Shown: positions 1 through 7,557, numbered from the stretch's first letter. The stretch is DNA of 11,170 nt from Flavipsychrobacter stenotrophus (GCA_947379685.1 CANCOG010000121.1:1-11170); one strand, 5' to 3'. Numbers and translations: made by a program. Notes: generated by a model from the sequence alone, not told the origin.

Positions 1-72
1 TATGATGTTGTGACAATTTCAATTTGGACACATCCAGTTATAAAAGCTTGTTTATCAATACACGGGTCATGA
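1..72 (+). CDS. Possible C-terminal tail of an upstream gene (partial)
   Basis: The first frame is open from the window edge to a TGA at 70-72, giving a 23-residue tail that ends ...LSIHGS. The stop lies 12 bases before a strong hairpin terminator, which is the arrangement expected of a real gene end. The stretch is too short to recognise a family, and a second frame also closes nearby (TGA at 11-13), so the true reading frame is uncertain. No function is proposed. Confidence 0.22.
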   Translation, partial: YDVVTISIWTHPVIKACLSIHGS

Positions 73-83
73 GTGTTCCAGTA

Positions 84-115
84 AAAAAGGTGCCTCGTTT
101 TTGAGGCACCTTTTT
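84..115. terminator. Bidirectional intrinsic terminator
   Basis: A perfect 13-bp stem (AAAAAGGTGCCTC at 84-96 with GAGGCACCTTTTT at 103-115) encloses a six-base loop, GTTTTT. The A-run on the left and T-run on the right give a U-tract in either direction. It can therefore stop both an upstream plus-strand transcript and the minus-strand cytochrome gene, whose stop codon is about 30 bases away. Confidence 0.85.
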
Positions 116-146
116 AGTTTTTCGATAATATAAGATGGTAAGAATG

Positions 147-1181
147 CTAGTAAAGTACCGGCAGTCCATGGCTCTTGCGATATTCTTCTATGGGCTTGAA
201 TGGCCCGAATTTGTGTTGCATTTCAGAGAATGTATCTATGAACGGGCCTATGCCGTAATCAATTGCCTTAGATTTGATATTTGGGTAGTCGACCACCGAT
301 TTATCCTTTTTCTGAGGACGGAAGTGTATACGGTCATCATTAATGAATGCCGCTACATCAAGCGCCTGCTCGTCGGTAAGGAAAGGTTTGCTCCAAAATG
401 CCTTTTTGTCGGGCATATTTGCCTTAATGAATCGCGCCATTTTTACAACCCGGTAAGGGCTGGAGCCAGCCTGGTACGCCTTAGGCCCCCAAAGAGGCGG
501 ATAAATATAAGTCGAAGAATCGCCCTTCCACTGGCCCTGGCCATCGGCGCCATGGCATGAAGCACAATTTTCAGCAAATATTACGGCACCTTTATCGGGA
601 TCAGCTGCACGGTTTGGCAATTCAACTTCAAGATTTTCATCACCCTTTACATGGTGGCCAACCGGTACATTTTTGCCCAGCCACATAATGTAGCAGGAGA
701 TAGCAACTATTTCCTTACTATCCAGCGGCATTGGTATCCCACTGTGCGGACGCTCAATACAGTTATTGATTCTTTGGCCAAGTGTAAGTATTTTATTTTC
801 CCTGCCCCTGTACTGAGGGTACCTTGCATGTGCACTGAAGTAGTTCCAGCCGAACGGGCGCGTACCTGCATCGAGGTGGCAATTGGTACAGTTCATTTTG
901 TTACCGAGGTATTTACCTACGGTTCCATTTGGTCCGATATAATAAGCAGTATTCACTACCAGATCGCGGCCATAGCGAACCATATCGCCAAACATGTCGT
1001 GGGGAATAGTGCTGGTATCAGGTGGTACAAAAAGTACCGCCGAATCTTTAGCCGGCGCAGTTTTTTCGGCCGGAGCTGTATTTGACCCGGTACAGGCAGC
1101 AATGGTCAATACAGCAGAAAAAACAAACAGGAGAGCAACTTTCGTTTTATGCTTCCCCAGTTCCCAGATAGTTGATCTCAT
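147..1181 (-). CDS. tsdA: Lipid-anchored diheme cytochrome c, TsdA-type thiosulfate dehydrogenase / tetrathionate reductase
   Basis: TsdA enzymes interconvert thiosulfate and tetrathionate in the periplasm. Numbering from the ATG at 1181 (344 residues), the N-terminus is a hydrophobic signal ending in a lipobox-like IAAC, with Cys30 as the likely lipidated residue. Heme 1 binds at C98-x-x-C101-H102 (CTNCH) and heme 2 at C206-x-x-C209-H210 (CASCH). Cys141, in RINNCIER, sits where TsdA has its unusual Cys axial ligand to heme 1. Met256, in FIKANMP, is the likely heme 2 ligand. PPLWGP and GADGQG are further family hallmarks. A longer frame starts at a TTG (1193), but the ATG gives a normal lipoprotein signal. 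The last 60 or so residues form an extension rich in aromatic and basic residues. The gene stands alone and is divergent from the sulfotransferase-like array. It could instead be a diheme cytochrome with another substrate, but the Cys ligand region argues for TsdA. Confidence 0.82.
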   Translation of the reverse strand: MRSTIWELGKHKTKVALLFVFSAVLTIAACTGSNTAPAEKTAPAKDSAVLFVPPDTSTIPHDMFGDMVRYGRDLVVNTAYYIGPNGTVGKYLGNKMNCTNCHLDAGTRPFGWNYFSAHARYPQYRGRENKILTLGQRINNCIERPHSGIPMPLDSKEIVAISCYIMWLGKNVPVGHHVKGDENLEVELPNRAADPDKGAVIFAENCASCHGADGQGQWKGDSSTYIYPPLWGPKAYQAGSSPYRVVKMARFIKANMPDKKAFWSKPFLTDEQALDVAAFINDDRIHFRPQKKDKSVVDYPNIKSKAIDYGIGPFIDTFSEMQHKFGPFKPIEEYRKSHGLPVLY

Positions 1182-1350
1182 ATATAAAAGCAAATTTAGA
1201 ATTTTATTCAGTTTACTGCAGAGTACTCATATCATTGAACCAGATACTGGTACCCTACAATGGCATATTATTTAAGGAAATTGCTTGATTTTCAGTTAAA
1301 AATGAAAAATCCACGATTGATCAGGCATTAAAAAGGTTAAACGGGCTAAT

Positions 1351-1382
1351 GCAAAGTTAATTAAACGCCAACAGAAATCAAA
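1351..1382 (-). promoter_or_regulatory. Bacteroidota-type promoter for the cytochrome gene
   Basis: Read on the minus strand, TTTG (1379-1382) is followed after 19 bases by TAACTTTGC (1351-1359). This matches the primary-sigma consensus of Bacteroidota, TTTG-N19/20-TAnnTTTG, at every fixed position. The transcript would start near 1345 and carry a leader of about 165 bases before the ATG at 1181. The -33 element overlaps the end of the small ORF at 1361-1423. Confidence 0.6.
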
Positions 1383-1423
1383 TATCGGGTGCGCATCTTA
1401 GGAGGTCGTAGGATAGGCTTCAT
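1361..1423 (-). CDS. Possible 20-residue peptide with Shine-Dalgarno sequence
   Basis: The minus strand reads AGGAG, seven bases, then ATG at 1423, then 20 codons to TAA at 1361. The peptide begins MKPILRPPKMRTRY and is strongly basic, with a Pro-Pro pair and an Arg-x-Arg-Tyr motif. The AGGAG (1431-1435) could pair with CTCCT inside the ORF (1400-1404) and mask the start. Against a real gene: it is tiny, no clear promoter precedes it, and the promoter of the cytochrome gene begins at its end, so it would not be in that leader. It may instead be a remnant of a longer gene's N-terminus. Confidence 0.25.
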   Translation of the reverse strand: MKPILRPPKMRTRYLISVGV

Positions 1424-1458
1424 TTCAAAACTCCTGTTGTGTTAACTAATTATTGCCA

Positions 1459-1475
1459 CATTAAAATAGTTAATG
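1459..1475. repeat. Small palindrome upstream of the first sulfotransferase-like gene
   Basis: CATTAA-N5-TTAATG is a 6-bp inverted repeat. An overlapping pair, TTAACTA (1442-1448) and TAGTTAA (1467-1473), shares its right half. It lies about 72 bases before the ATG at 1547 and could be an operator, but such AT-rich palindromes also arise by chance. Confidence 0.25.
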
Positions 1476-1546
1476 AGTGTCTAAGACTTTTTTAATAAGT
1501 TTTTCTAGTTTTACACATTCGTAAGAAGTATTTCAACAACCTAATA

Positions 1547-2758
1547 ATGAAGAATAAGAAAGTTATAATTACCATTACGGTGCTCCTGCTGATAATGGTA
1601 CCAGTGGCATTATATGTAGTAAAGAAGTTGCGTCATAAGCATACAGAATTTGTTGTTGATATACGGCAAAAAAGCCCCAATGAAAAGGGTTATATGCTCC
1701 TTACACCATACCAAAAGCAGTTTAAAGATGCGGGGCAGCTGGTTATAATGGATATGGATGGAAAGATATACTTCCAGCGAAAACTAGGCGCGATTGTTTA
1801 TGATTTCCGCCAGTGGGTCATTGATGGTAAAGTATACTACACCTACATGGTTGACGACAATAACGCATATCATATTGCAAAAATAAGCCTGACCTGCGGG
1901 CATGTAGTTATTCTTGATTCTGCAATGAATGAGATAAAGCAGGTGCATTTGCTACCGCATGACGACATTGTGATTGACAAACACCAGGATCTTGACATGC
2001 ATGATTTTATCATGTTTTCGGAGAACCACTATATTACCATGGCTGTTTATGAAAAAAATGTGCACAATATACCTGATAGCCTGAAGCCTGCTCCAAATAT
2101 AAAAGTTGCAACTTCAATAATTCAGGAAATAAGGAATGATAGTGTAATATGGCAATGGGATGCATCGAAATATCCTGAGCTGTACCCAGGAACCGTGATT
2201 CACGGGAATTTCTTTGATACCAGTATTACGCAAGATTATATGCACCCCAACTCCATGACCCTTGACCCCAAGGACAGCAACATAATACTTTCTTTCAGGT
2301 GCAAGGATCTGGTTATTAAAATTAACCGTCACGATGGAAAAGTAATGTGGCGATTAGGAGGACCAATTTCAGAATTCCCACTCACGGAAGAACAGAAGTT
2401 TAAGGGACAACACCACGTAACCTTTGAAGACAGCAATCGAACATTACTGATGTTCGATAATGGAGATAGCATTAGCCGCCACGTATCGAGGATCAACGAA
2501 TTCAGACTTGATGAGGTGAATAAGAAAGTGATTGCATTCAAATCATACACCATCCCCGATACATTTGGGATGTACATGGGCTCTGCTGACAAACATGATG
2601 ACCATTACTTTATCTCGCTCGGTACCGGACAGTACATCATGGATGTAGATTTAAGGACAGGCAAGAAGGATTTTTGTATGCGCAATAACCTGCTCTCGTA
2701 TCGGGTTTACAAGGTTGACAGCATTTATGGCCTGGAAAAGGGCAGCGTTAAGCACTAG
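1547..2758 (+). CDS. Membrane-anchored aryl-sulfate sulfotransferase-like beta-propeller, copy A
   Basis: ASST-family enzymes move a sulfuryl group from a phenolic sulfate ester to another phenol through a sulfated His, without PAPS. This 403-residue protein has one hydrophobic helix (about residues 6-25) followed by KKLRHKH, then a propeller. The four ASST signature positions are visible: His152 (DMHDF), His233 (DYMHPNS), Arg251 (LSFRCKD) and His289/His290 (GQHHVT), followed by LLMFDNGDS, a typical ASST stretch. Blade-like repeats such as VIWQWD and VMWRLGG are present. It lacks the N-terminal beta domain of classical ASST and is shorter than enterobacterial ASST (near 600 residues). No Shine-Dalgarno sequence precedes the ATG, as is usual in this phylum. 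The next gene is a close paralog. The family assignment is firm by motif; the sulfotransferase activity and substrate are inferred. Confidence 0.82.
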   Translation: MKNKKVIITITVLLLIMVPVALYVVKKLRHKHTEFVVDIRQKSPNEKGYMLLTPYQKQFKDAGQLVIMDMDGKIYFQRKLGAIVYDFRQWVIDGKVYYTYMVDDNNAYHIAKISLTCGHVVILDSAMNEIKQVHLLPHDDIVIDKHQDLDMHDFIMFSENHYITMAVYEKNVHNIPDSLKPAPNIKVATSIIQEIRNDSVIWQWDASKYPELYPGTVIHGNFFDTSITQDYMHPNSMTLDPKDSNIILSFRCKDLVIKINRHDGKVMWRLGGPISEFPLTEEQKFKGQHHVTFEDSNRTLLMFDNGDSISRHVSRINEFRLDEVNKKVIAFKSYTIPDTFGMYMGSADKHDDHYFISLGTGQYIMDVDLRTGKKDFCMRNNLLSYRVYKVDSIYGLEKGSVKH

Positions 2759-2772
2759 CAATTACATTAATT

Positions 2773-2814
2773 ATAAATACGGGAAGGGCAAATGCCTTTC
2801 CCGTATTTATTTTT
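2773..2814 (+). terminator. Intrinsic terminator after the first sulfotransferase-like gene
   Basis: A stem of 17 bp with one G-T pair (2773-2789 with 2794-2810) closes on the loop AAAT and runs into TTATTTTT. It starts 14 bases after the stop at 2758. It separates this gene transcriptionally from the paralog that follows, so the array is not one simple operon. Confidence 0.85.
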
Positions 2815-2884
2815 GCCTTTTTCAACATCTCATTAAGTGCAATTTGCATACATGTAAATCGTTGTTTGTCCGAATATTAACCTG

Positions 2885-2931
2885 CGATTAATTGAATTTA
2901 TATACCCCGCATCAATGAAACTCATTAATCG
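2885..2931. repeat. Inverted repeat upstream of the second sulfotransferase-like gene
   Basis: CGATTAAT (2885-2892) and ATTAATCG (2924-2931) are perfect 8-base inverted copies, separated by 31 bases. They lie just upstream of a promoter-like element and could be paired operator half-sites. The core ATTAA also occurs in the palindrome upstream of the first gene. Confidence 0.3.
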
Positions 2932-2934
2932 TCA

Positions 2935-2967
2935 TTTAGGTTTCAACCAAGGAGTTTTTACCTTTAG
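2935..2967 (+). promoter_or_regulatory. Promoter-like element of the second sulfotransferase-like gene
   Basis: TTTA (2935-2938), 20 bases, then TACCTTTAG (2959-2967) is a near match to the Bacteroidota TTTG-N19/20-TAnnTTTG promoter, with one mismatch in each box. It ends 24 bases before the ATG at 2992 and follows a terminator, so a promoter is expected here. Confidence 0.35.
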
Positions 2968-2991
2968 ATGACATTTCATTAAAACGAGGGC

Positions 2992-4203
2992 ATGAGCATT
3001 GTGAAAAAAAGGTGGCTAATCATTTTTATACTAGCCTTCCTATGCGCCGTGGTTTCTTATTTCGTATGGAGAGTGAAGAGACATAAGCACCGGGAATTTA
3101 CCTATGACATAAAATTGCACAAGCCCTCGGTGAGGGGGTACATGTTGATGGCGGTATTCGAGAAAAAGTTCGACGATGCAAGCCAACTCATCATTATGGA
3201 CATGCAGGGTAAAATCTATTTCAGGAGGAAACTTGACGCAACAGTGTATGATTTCCGGCAATGGAACCTCAATGGTAAAATATATTATACCTACTTTATA
3301 GAAGATAAGAAGGCCTACCACATTCCTAATTTGCTGTTGCATACTGGCCACCTGGTAATGCTTGATTCGGGTATGCGGGAAATAAAGCAAGTTCACCTTT
3401 TAGCTCACGATGACATAACAACGGAAAAACATCAGGATCTGGACCTGCATGAATTCATCATGCTATCTGAACATCATTATTTCATAGAGGCCGCGTATGA
3501 AAAGAACGTTCATAATATTCCTGACAGCTTAAAACCGTCCAAAGACATTAAAGTTGCTACCACAATCGTACAGGAAATAAGGAATGATAGTGTCGTTTGG
3601 CAATGGGATGCATCGAAGTTCAGCGAGTTATACGCAGACTCGAAGCGCAGAGACTATAATGATGCCTCAACTACCAAGGATTACATGCACCCAAACGCAA
3701 TGTACCTTGATCCTCGGGATAGCAATTTGCTGCTCTCCTTCCGTGATATGGACATGGTGATAAAGGTGAGCCGGCAAACAGGCGCGATACTGTGGAAATT
3801 GGGTGGCCCAAAGTCGGATTTCAAAATGACAGACGAACAGCTATTTTATGGACCGCACCACATTACGGTCACCGATGACAAGGAAAGCTTACTCATGCTG
3901 GACAATGGTGATAGTGTAATGCGCCGAAGCACACGTATCAATGAATATAAGCTGGATGAAATAAATAAAACATTAACCGGATTCAAGACTTATACAATAC
4001 CCAAAACGTTCGCCACTTTTATGGGTTCGGTTCAGAAGAAGGACAATCACTATTTTGTATCCAGTGGTGTTTGCCAGTATGTTTTCGATATGGACTGTAC
4101 CACCACTCAAAAAGATTTCTTTATGCTGACCAGCCTGCTCTCCTACCGTGTTTACAAGGTGGACAGTATATACGGATTGGAAAAAGGATTGATTAACAAT
4201 TGA
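2992..4203 (+). CDS. Membrane-anchored aryl-sulfate sulfotransferase-like beta-propeller, copy B
   Basis: This is a paralog of the preceding gene, of identical length (403 residues) and by eye identical at over half of positions; the near-C-terminal stretch LLSYRVYKVDSIYGLEKG is unchanged. It has the same plan: one hydrophobic helix (about residues 8-26) followed by RVKRHKH, then a propeller. The ASST signature residues are kept: His153 (DLHEF), His233 (DYMHPNA), Arg251 (LSFRDMD) and His289/His290 (GPHHIT), then LLMLDNGDS. The copies differ most around residues 213-228, between two blades, which may change the substrate entrance. It lies 233 bases after copy A, beyond a terminator, and probably has its own promoter. 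It is probably an envelope sulfotransferase; donor and acceptor are unknown. Confidence 0.82.
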   Translation: MSIVKKRWLIIFILAFLCAVVSYFVWRVKRHKHREFTYDIKLHKPSVRGYMLMAVFEKKFDDASQLIIMDMQGKIYFRRKLDATVYDFRQWNLNGKIYYTYFIEDKKAYHIPNLLLHTGHLVMLDSGMREIKQVHLLAHDDITTEKHQDLDLHEFIMLSEHHYFIEAAYEKNVHNIPDSLKPSKDIKVATTIVQEIRNDSVVWQWDASKFSELYADSKRRDYNDASTTKDYMHPNAMYLDPRDSNLLLSFRDMDMVIKVSRQTGAILWKLGGPKSDFKMTDEQLFYGPHHITVTDDKESLLMLDNGDSVMRRSTRINEYKLDEINKTLTGFKTYTIPKTFATFMGSVQKKDNHYFVSSGVCQYVFDMDCTTTQKDFFMLTSLLSYRVYKVDSIYGLEKGLINN

Positions 4204-4305
4204 CGTAGACCCAATTTGCCCTGAAAACAAATAGGCTTGTGAATTTATGCCCAAAAACGAAGAGAAAATATATGCAAAATTTCAAAAGTCTCATTTTAGT
4301 TGCAC

Positions 4306-5832
4306 ATGCTCAAATTGCTTTTTTCATTTATTTTAGTTCAGTGGTCCGTTGCGGCTGCAGCGCAAATTACGCCGGCTGAGGGCAGTCAATTGCATTACCG
4401 GCTTATTGGTTTTTCGTTTCCCGATAAAGGACAACGTTACCACTATGAATTGGAAATTGCTACCGGTATATTTTACAACGAGGACTCTTTCAAAAAAGCT
4501 GCACTACCTGGTTCTGGCAGTAAGGTGAGTAAACTGACGGGGGAGGTGCCATCGTGGGGAACCTCATATACCTGGAGGGTTATAGATATCGACAATAAAA
4601 ACAACCATACCAACGGACGGCTCTACCACTTCAGTGTGCTGAGTTCGCCTTTTGCTGACACCACAAACTACCGGCTAAGGGTCAAAAAGCCGGCTGAAGA
4701 GTATAAAGATGCCTATATTTTTGCTGACAGAAGCCGGGCGATGTATAACATGGCTGGCGAACCGCTCTGGTATTTGCCCAACATACCAGGTCTATTGAAT
4801 AATAATTCTGTTTTGAGAGATCTCAGGCTTACTCCATTCGGAACCTTGACCTTTGTTAATGATAACAGGGGGTACGAAATTAGTTATGACGCCAAAGTTT
4901 TGTGGTCGACGCCTCGCAATAACGCAGTTACAAACGACACAGTTGAAAGTGTGCATCATGAAATGATTCGCCGTCCCAACGGGCATTATATGGCCCTGGG
5001 AAATGAGGCGGTATACTGGGAGAAGAAGCAAATAATAGGTAATGATAGTGGATTGTTTTTTGTGCCAGCCAGCCAGCTGAAAAGGGAAAAGATAGAAAAT
5101 GGATATGTAAAGATGCAGTTTGGAACGGTTGTGGAATATGACGCCGCCGGAAACGTTGTATGGAAATGGCGATCATCAGACCGATATAAAGTACTGGCGA
5201 ACAAGGGCTTTACACCTATAAAATCAGCATTTGATATCCATGAAAATTCCTTTTATTTTGACGAGACAGGCCGGAATATATACGTTAGCTTCAAAAACAT
5301 AAACAGGATCTTCAAAGTCAAATACCCCGAAGGCAGTATGACTGCGGAATATGGCGGTAGTAATGACGGATCGGGTGATCTCTTTTGTGACCAGCACAGC
5401 TGCAAGTATTCGCCCAATGGTTACCTGTACTTACTCAATAACAACACCTGTAATGTAAGCGGTTTACCATCTGTAATGCTACTGCAAGAGCCTGAAAATA
5501 TGGGTGAAGCACTGAAACCATTATGGCACTATGACTATAACGGTGAAACAAACGTAAGAGTCTGGACCCCGCTAACCAGAGGGGGGAATGTTATAGAGCT
5601 CAAAGACAAGGATCTATTCGTATCGTTATGTGCACCTTATGCCAATGTATTTATTGTAAACCGGAAAAGTGAATTACTCTGGGATGCGACTTTTGAACAA
5701 TTCAACACCCATGATCATAAATGGTCGAACAGCAGCCCATACCGGTCTTCAATAGTTGAGCATAAAGAAGATATAGAGCGCCTGATTTGGGGGAATCCAC
5801 CGGTAAAAGTCAAGGTTGAAAGGGTAAAATAG
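4306..5832 (+). CDS. Secreted ASST-like beta-propeller, trio member 1
   Basis: This 508-residue protein has a signal peptide cleaved at AAA-Gln20, an N-terminal beta domain (about 21-113, with TSYTWRV and YHFSV strands resembling FN3 or the ASST N-terminal domain) and a propeller (about 120-495). ASST-like positions are His217/His218 (VHHEM...NGHYMALG), His312 (FDIHENS) and His364 (CDQHSC), followed by YLLNNN. The position of the conserved Arg is Lys330 (VSFKNINRIFKV). Cys361 and Cys366 flank the third His, and Cys382 follows; a disulfide near the active site is known in enterobacterial ASST. I chose the ATG at 4306 over a TTG two codons upstream because it gives a normal signal peptide. There is no T9SS domain or lipobox, so the periplasm is the likely location. 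Activity is uncertain because of the Lys. Confidence 0.75.
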   Translation: MLKLLFSFILVQWSVAAAAQITPAEGSQLHYRLIGFSFPDKGQRYHYELEIATGIFYNEDSFKKAALPGSGSKVSKLTGEVPSWGTSYTWRVIDIDNKNNHTNGRLYHFSVLSSPFADTTNYRLRVKKPAEEYKDAYIFADRSRAMYNMAGEPLWYLPNIPGLLNNNSVLRDLRLTPFGTLTFVNDNRGYEISYDAKVLWSTPRNNAVTNDTVESVHHEMIRRPNGHYMALGNEAVYWEKKQIIGNDSGLFFVPASQLKREKIENGYVKMQFGTVVEYDAAGNVVWKWRSSDRYKVLANKGFTPIKSAFDIHENSFYFDETGRNIYVSFKNINRIFKVKYPEGSMTAEYGGSNDGSGDLFCDQHSCKYSPNGYLYLLNNNTCNVSGLPSVMLLQEPENMGEALKPLWHYDYNGETNVRVWTPLTRGGNVIELKDKDLFVSLCAPYANVFIVNRKSELLWDATFEQFNTHDHKWSNSSPYRSSIVEHKEDIERLIWGNPPVKVKVERVK

Positions 5833-6021
5833 AACTAACCGGATTGCTGAAGAAATAACTGGTTGTTTGTCAATGTGGTATAACCTCCAAGGTCGAAAGC
5901 ATTCAAAATTACTGGTGTGCTGATTTGACGGAAAGCCATTGCAGCAAAAATACTTTTCCTACCCACGCTATCTTTTTGGTAAATTAGCAGGATATTCCAT
6001 GATTCTTCAAATTTATTTCGA

Positions 6022-7557
6022 GTGCTGACCATAAACAGATGCCTGTTATTGCTTATCTCAGTTATTGTATCACAGGTTACAGCGCGCGCCCAATTTTTTC
6101 CTCAGGAAGGGGCACAACTCCATTACCGGCTGATCGGTTTCAAGGCGCCGGATAGACGAGACATATCTGTCTGCAAAATTGAAATAGCCACGGGTTACCA
6201 TACAAAGGTTGATTCATTCGAACACACTAAGCGGGAAAACTACACAGGAGCTACAAGCCGAATCATTGGTGAAGTGGCGTCATTCAACCAGGCTTATACC
6301 TGGCGGGTGGTTTACAACGACACAAATGGCAATGTGACAAAGAGTGATTTGTTTCATTTTAAAACACTGCCGCTGCCCGGCAGGGACACTGGCAAAATAA
6401 GGCTTCGAGTCACTAAGAACCTGTTGCCGAACAGTGAAACATATATTTTCTCTGACCGAAGCCGGACACTCTGCAATCTGGCGGGCGAACCTGTCTGGTT
6501 TCTTCCGGATATTGAGGGAGTTGTACAGCCCAGATCTGAGATAAGGGATCTAAAGGTTTCGCAGGCAGGCTCCATTACTTTTATGACGGCCAACCGTGGT
6601 TATGAGATCAATTACAATGGTGAACTTTTGTGGCAAACACCTCGTAATAACAAATTTACCAACGATACCATTGAAATGACCCACCACGAGTTTACCCGGC
6701 TGGCAAACGGGCACTATATGACCCTTGGAAGCGAAGTTGTTTACTGGGAATGGAGGCATGCAACCCCAAGCCACAGTTTCTTGTTCATGGTTACTCCACA
6801 GGCACTGAGACAAAATCCGTTGCATACCGGTTACGTAAAAATGTTGTTTGGTACGGTGTTGGAATATGACCAGAAGGGTAAGGTTGTATGGCACTGGAAA
6901 TCATCGGACCACTACAGGGCTATGGCAAACAACTATGTCTCGCCGGTTAGTGCAGCATTTGACATCCATGAAAATGGCTTTACTTTCGATGAAAGGAACA
7001 AGGTCATTTATTTAAGCTTCAAAAACATAAACAGGGTATTTAAAGTTAAATACCCTGAGGGGACGCTCGTCAGTGAACTGGGTGGCGTTAAAAACAATGA
7101 GGATACAACAAAACTCACGGATCTATTCTGCGATCAGCATAGTTGCAAAATTTCAAAAACAGGTGACCTCTTTGTATTTAATAACAATAGTTGTAACCGT
7201 GGCCATCTGCCAAGGGTTATGCTGATGCGCCAGCCCAGAAATGAAAAAGAAGAGTTGAGGACTGTTTGGGACTATACCTATGAGCAAGTTACCGGCCATG
7301 CTTCTACGCAATGGACCAATGGTGGTAACATAGTTGAGCTACCAGACACTTCCATATTTGTTTCGTTATGTGCGCCCTATGGTAACCTCTTTATTGTAAA
7401 CAGAGAAAAGCAGGTTTTGTGGGATGCGGTGATTGAGAAATGGGACAACCCGACCCGTAAATGGGCCTCGTGCTGGCAGTACAGGGCATCGGTAATCAGC
7501 AGCCGGAAAGAGCTGGAACGCATGGTATGGGGTAAGAGCAAAATAACGTTGAAGTAG
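6022..7557 (+). CDS. Secreted ASST-like beta-propeller, trio member 2
   Basis: This 511-residue protein is closest to the preceding gene. It starts at GTG: the frame upstream is open back to 5983 but contains no ATG. The signal peptide is cleaved at ARA-Gln24. The N-terminal beta domain covers about 25-115 (AYTWRVV, FHFKTL) and the rest is a propeller. Matching positions are His221/His222 (THHEFTRLANGHYMTLG), His316 (FDIHENG), Lys334 (LSFKNINRVFKV, in place of the ASST Arg) and His373 (CDQHSC). Cys370, Cys375 and Cys391 repeat the cysteine pattern of member 1. It lies 189 bases after member 1 with no terminator visible between them. TAAATTAGC at 5980-5988 is a weak -7-like sequence. It is probably periplasmic, and its substrate is unknown. 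Confidence 0.75.
   Translation: MLTINRCLLLLISVIVSQVTARAQFFPQEGAQLHYRLIGFKAPDRRDISVCKIEIATGYHTKVDSFEHTKRENYTGATSRIIGEVASFNQAYTWRVVYNDTNGNVTKSDLFHFKTLPLPGRDTGKIRLRVTKNLLPNSETYIFSDRSRTLCNLAGEPVWFLPDIEGVVQPRSEIRDLKVSQAGSITFMTANRGYEINYNGELLWQTPRNNKFTNDTIEMTHHEFTRLANGHYMTLGSEVVYWEWRHATPSHSFLFMVTPQALRQNPLHTGYVKMLFGTVLEYDQKGKVVWHWKSSDHYRAMANNYVSPVSAAFDIHENGFTFDERNKVIYLSFKNINRVFKVKYPEGTLVSELGGVKNNEDTTKLTDLFCDQHSCKISKTGDLFVFNNNSCNRGHLPRVMLMRQPRNEKEELRTVWDYTYEQVTGHASTQWTNGGNIVELPDTSIFVSLCAPYGNLFIVNREKQVLWDAVIEKWDNPTRKWASCWQYRASVISSRKELERMVWGKSKITLK

Larger units (their letters stand above)
1182..1546. other. Divergent intergenic region between the cytochrome gene and the sulfotransferase-like array
   Basis: This AT-rich gap of about 365 bases separates two divergent genes. 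It holds a consensus Bacteroidota promoter on the minus strand (1351-1382), a 20-codon minus-strand ORF (1361-1423) and a small palindrome (1459-1475). On the plus strand, TAGTTTTAC at 1506-1514 is a one-mismatch -7-like element 32 bases before the ATG at 1547, without a convincing -33 partner. On the minus strand, TAAATTTGC at 1190-1198 is a second -7 match almost touching the cytochrome start. I see no RNA gene or longer ORF here. Confidence 0.6.

Noticed and set aside
135..1085. Plus-strand ORFs of 141 and 144 codons opposite the cytochrome gene
   Set aside because: They lie antisense to a gene with unmistakable heme-binding motifs, and their translations have no recognisable domain; they are shadows of its codon pattern.
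1182..1193. TTG start at 1193 for the cytochrome gene
   Set aside because: It adds four residues and overlaps a -7-like sequence; the ATG at 1181 gives an ordinary lipoprotein signal.
4300..4305. TTG start for trio member 1
   Set aside because: An ATG two codons later gives the same signal peptide with a standard start.
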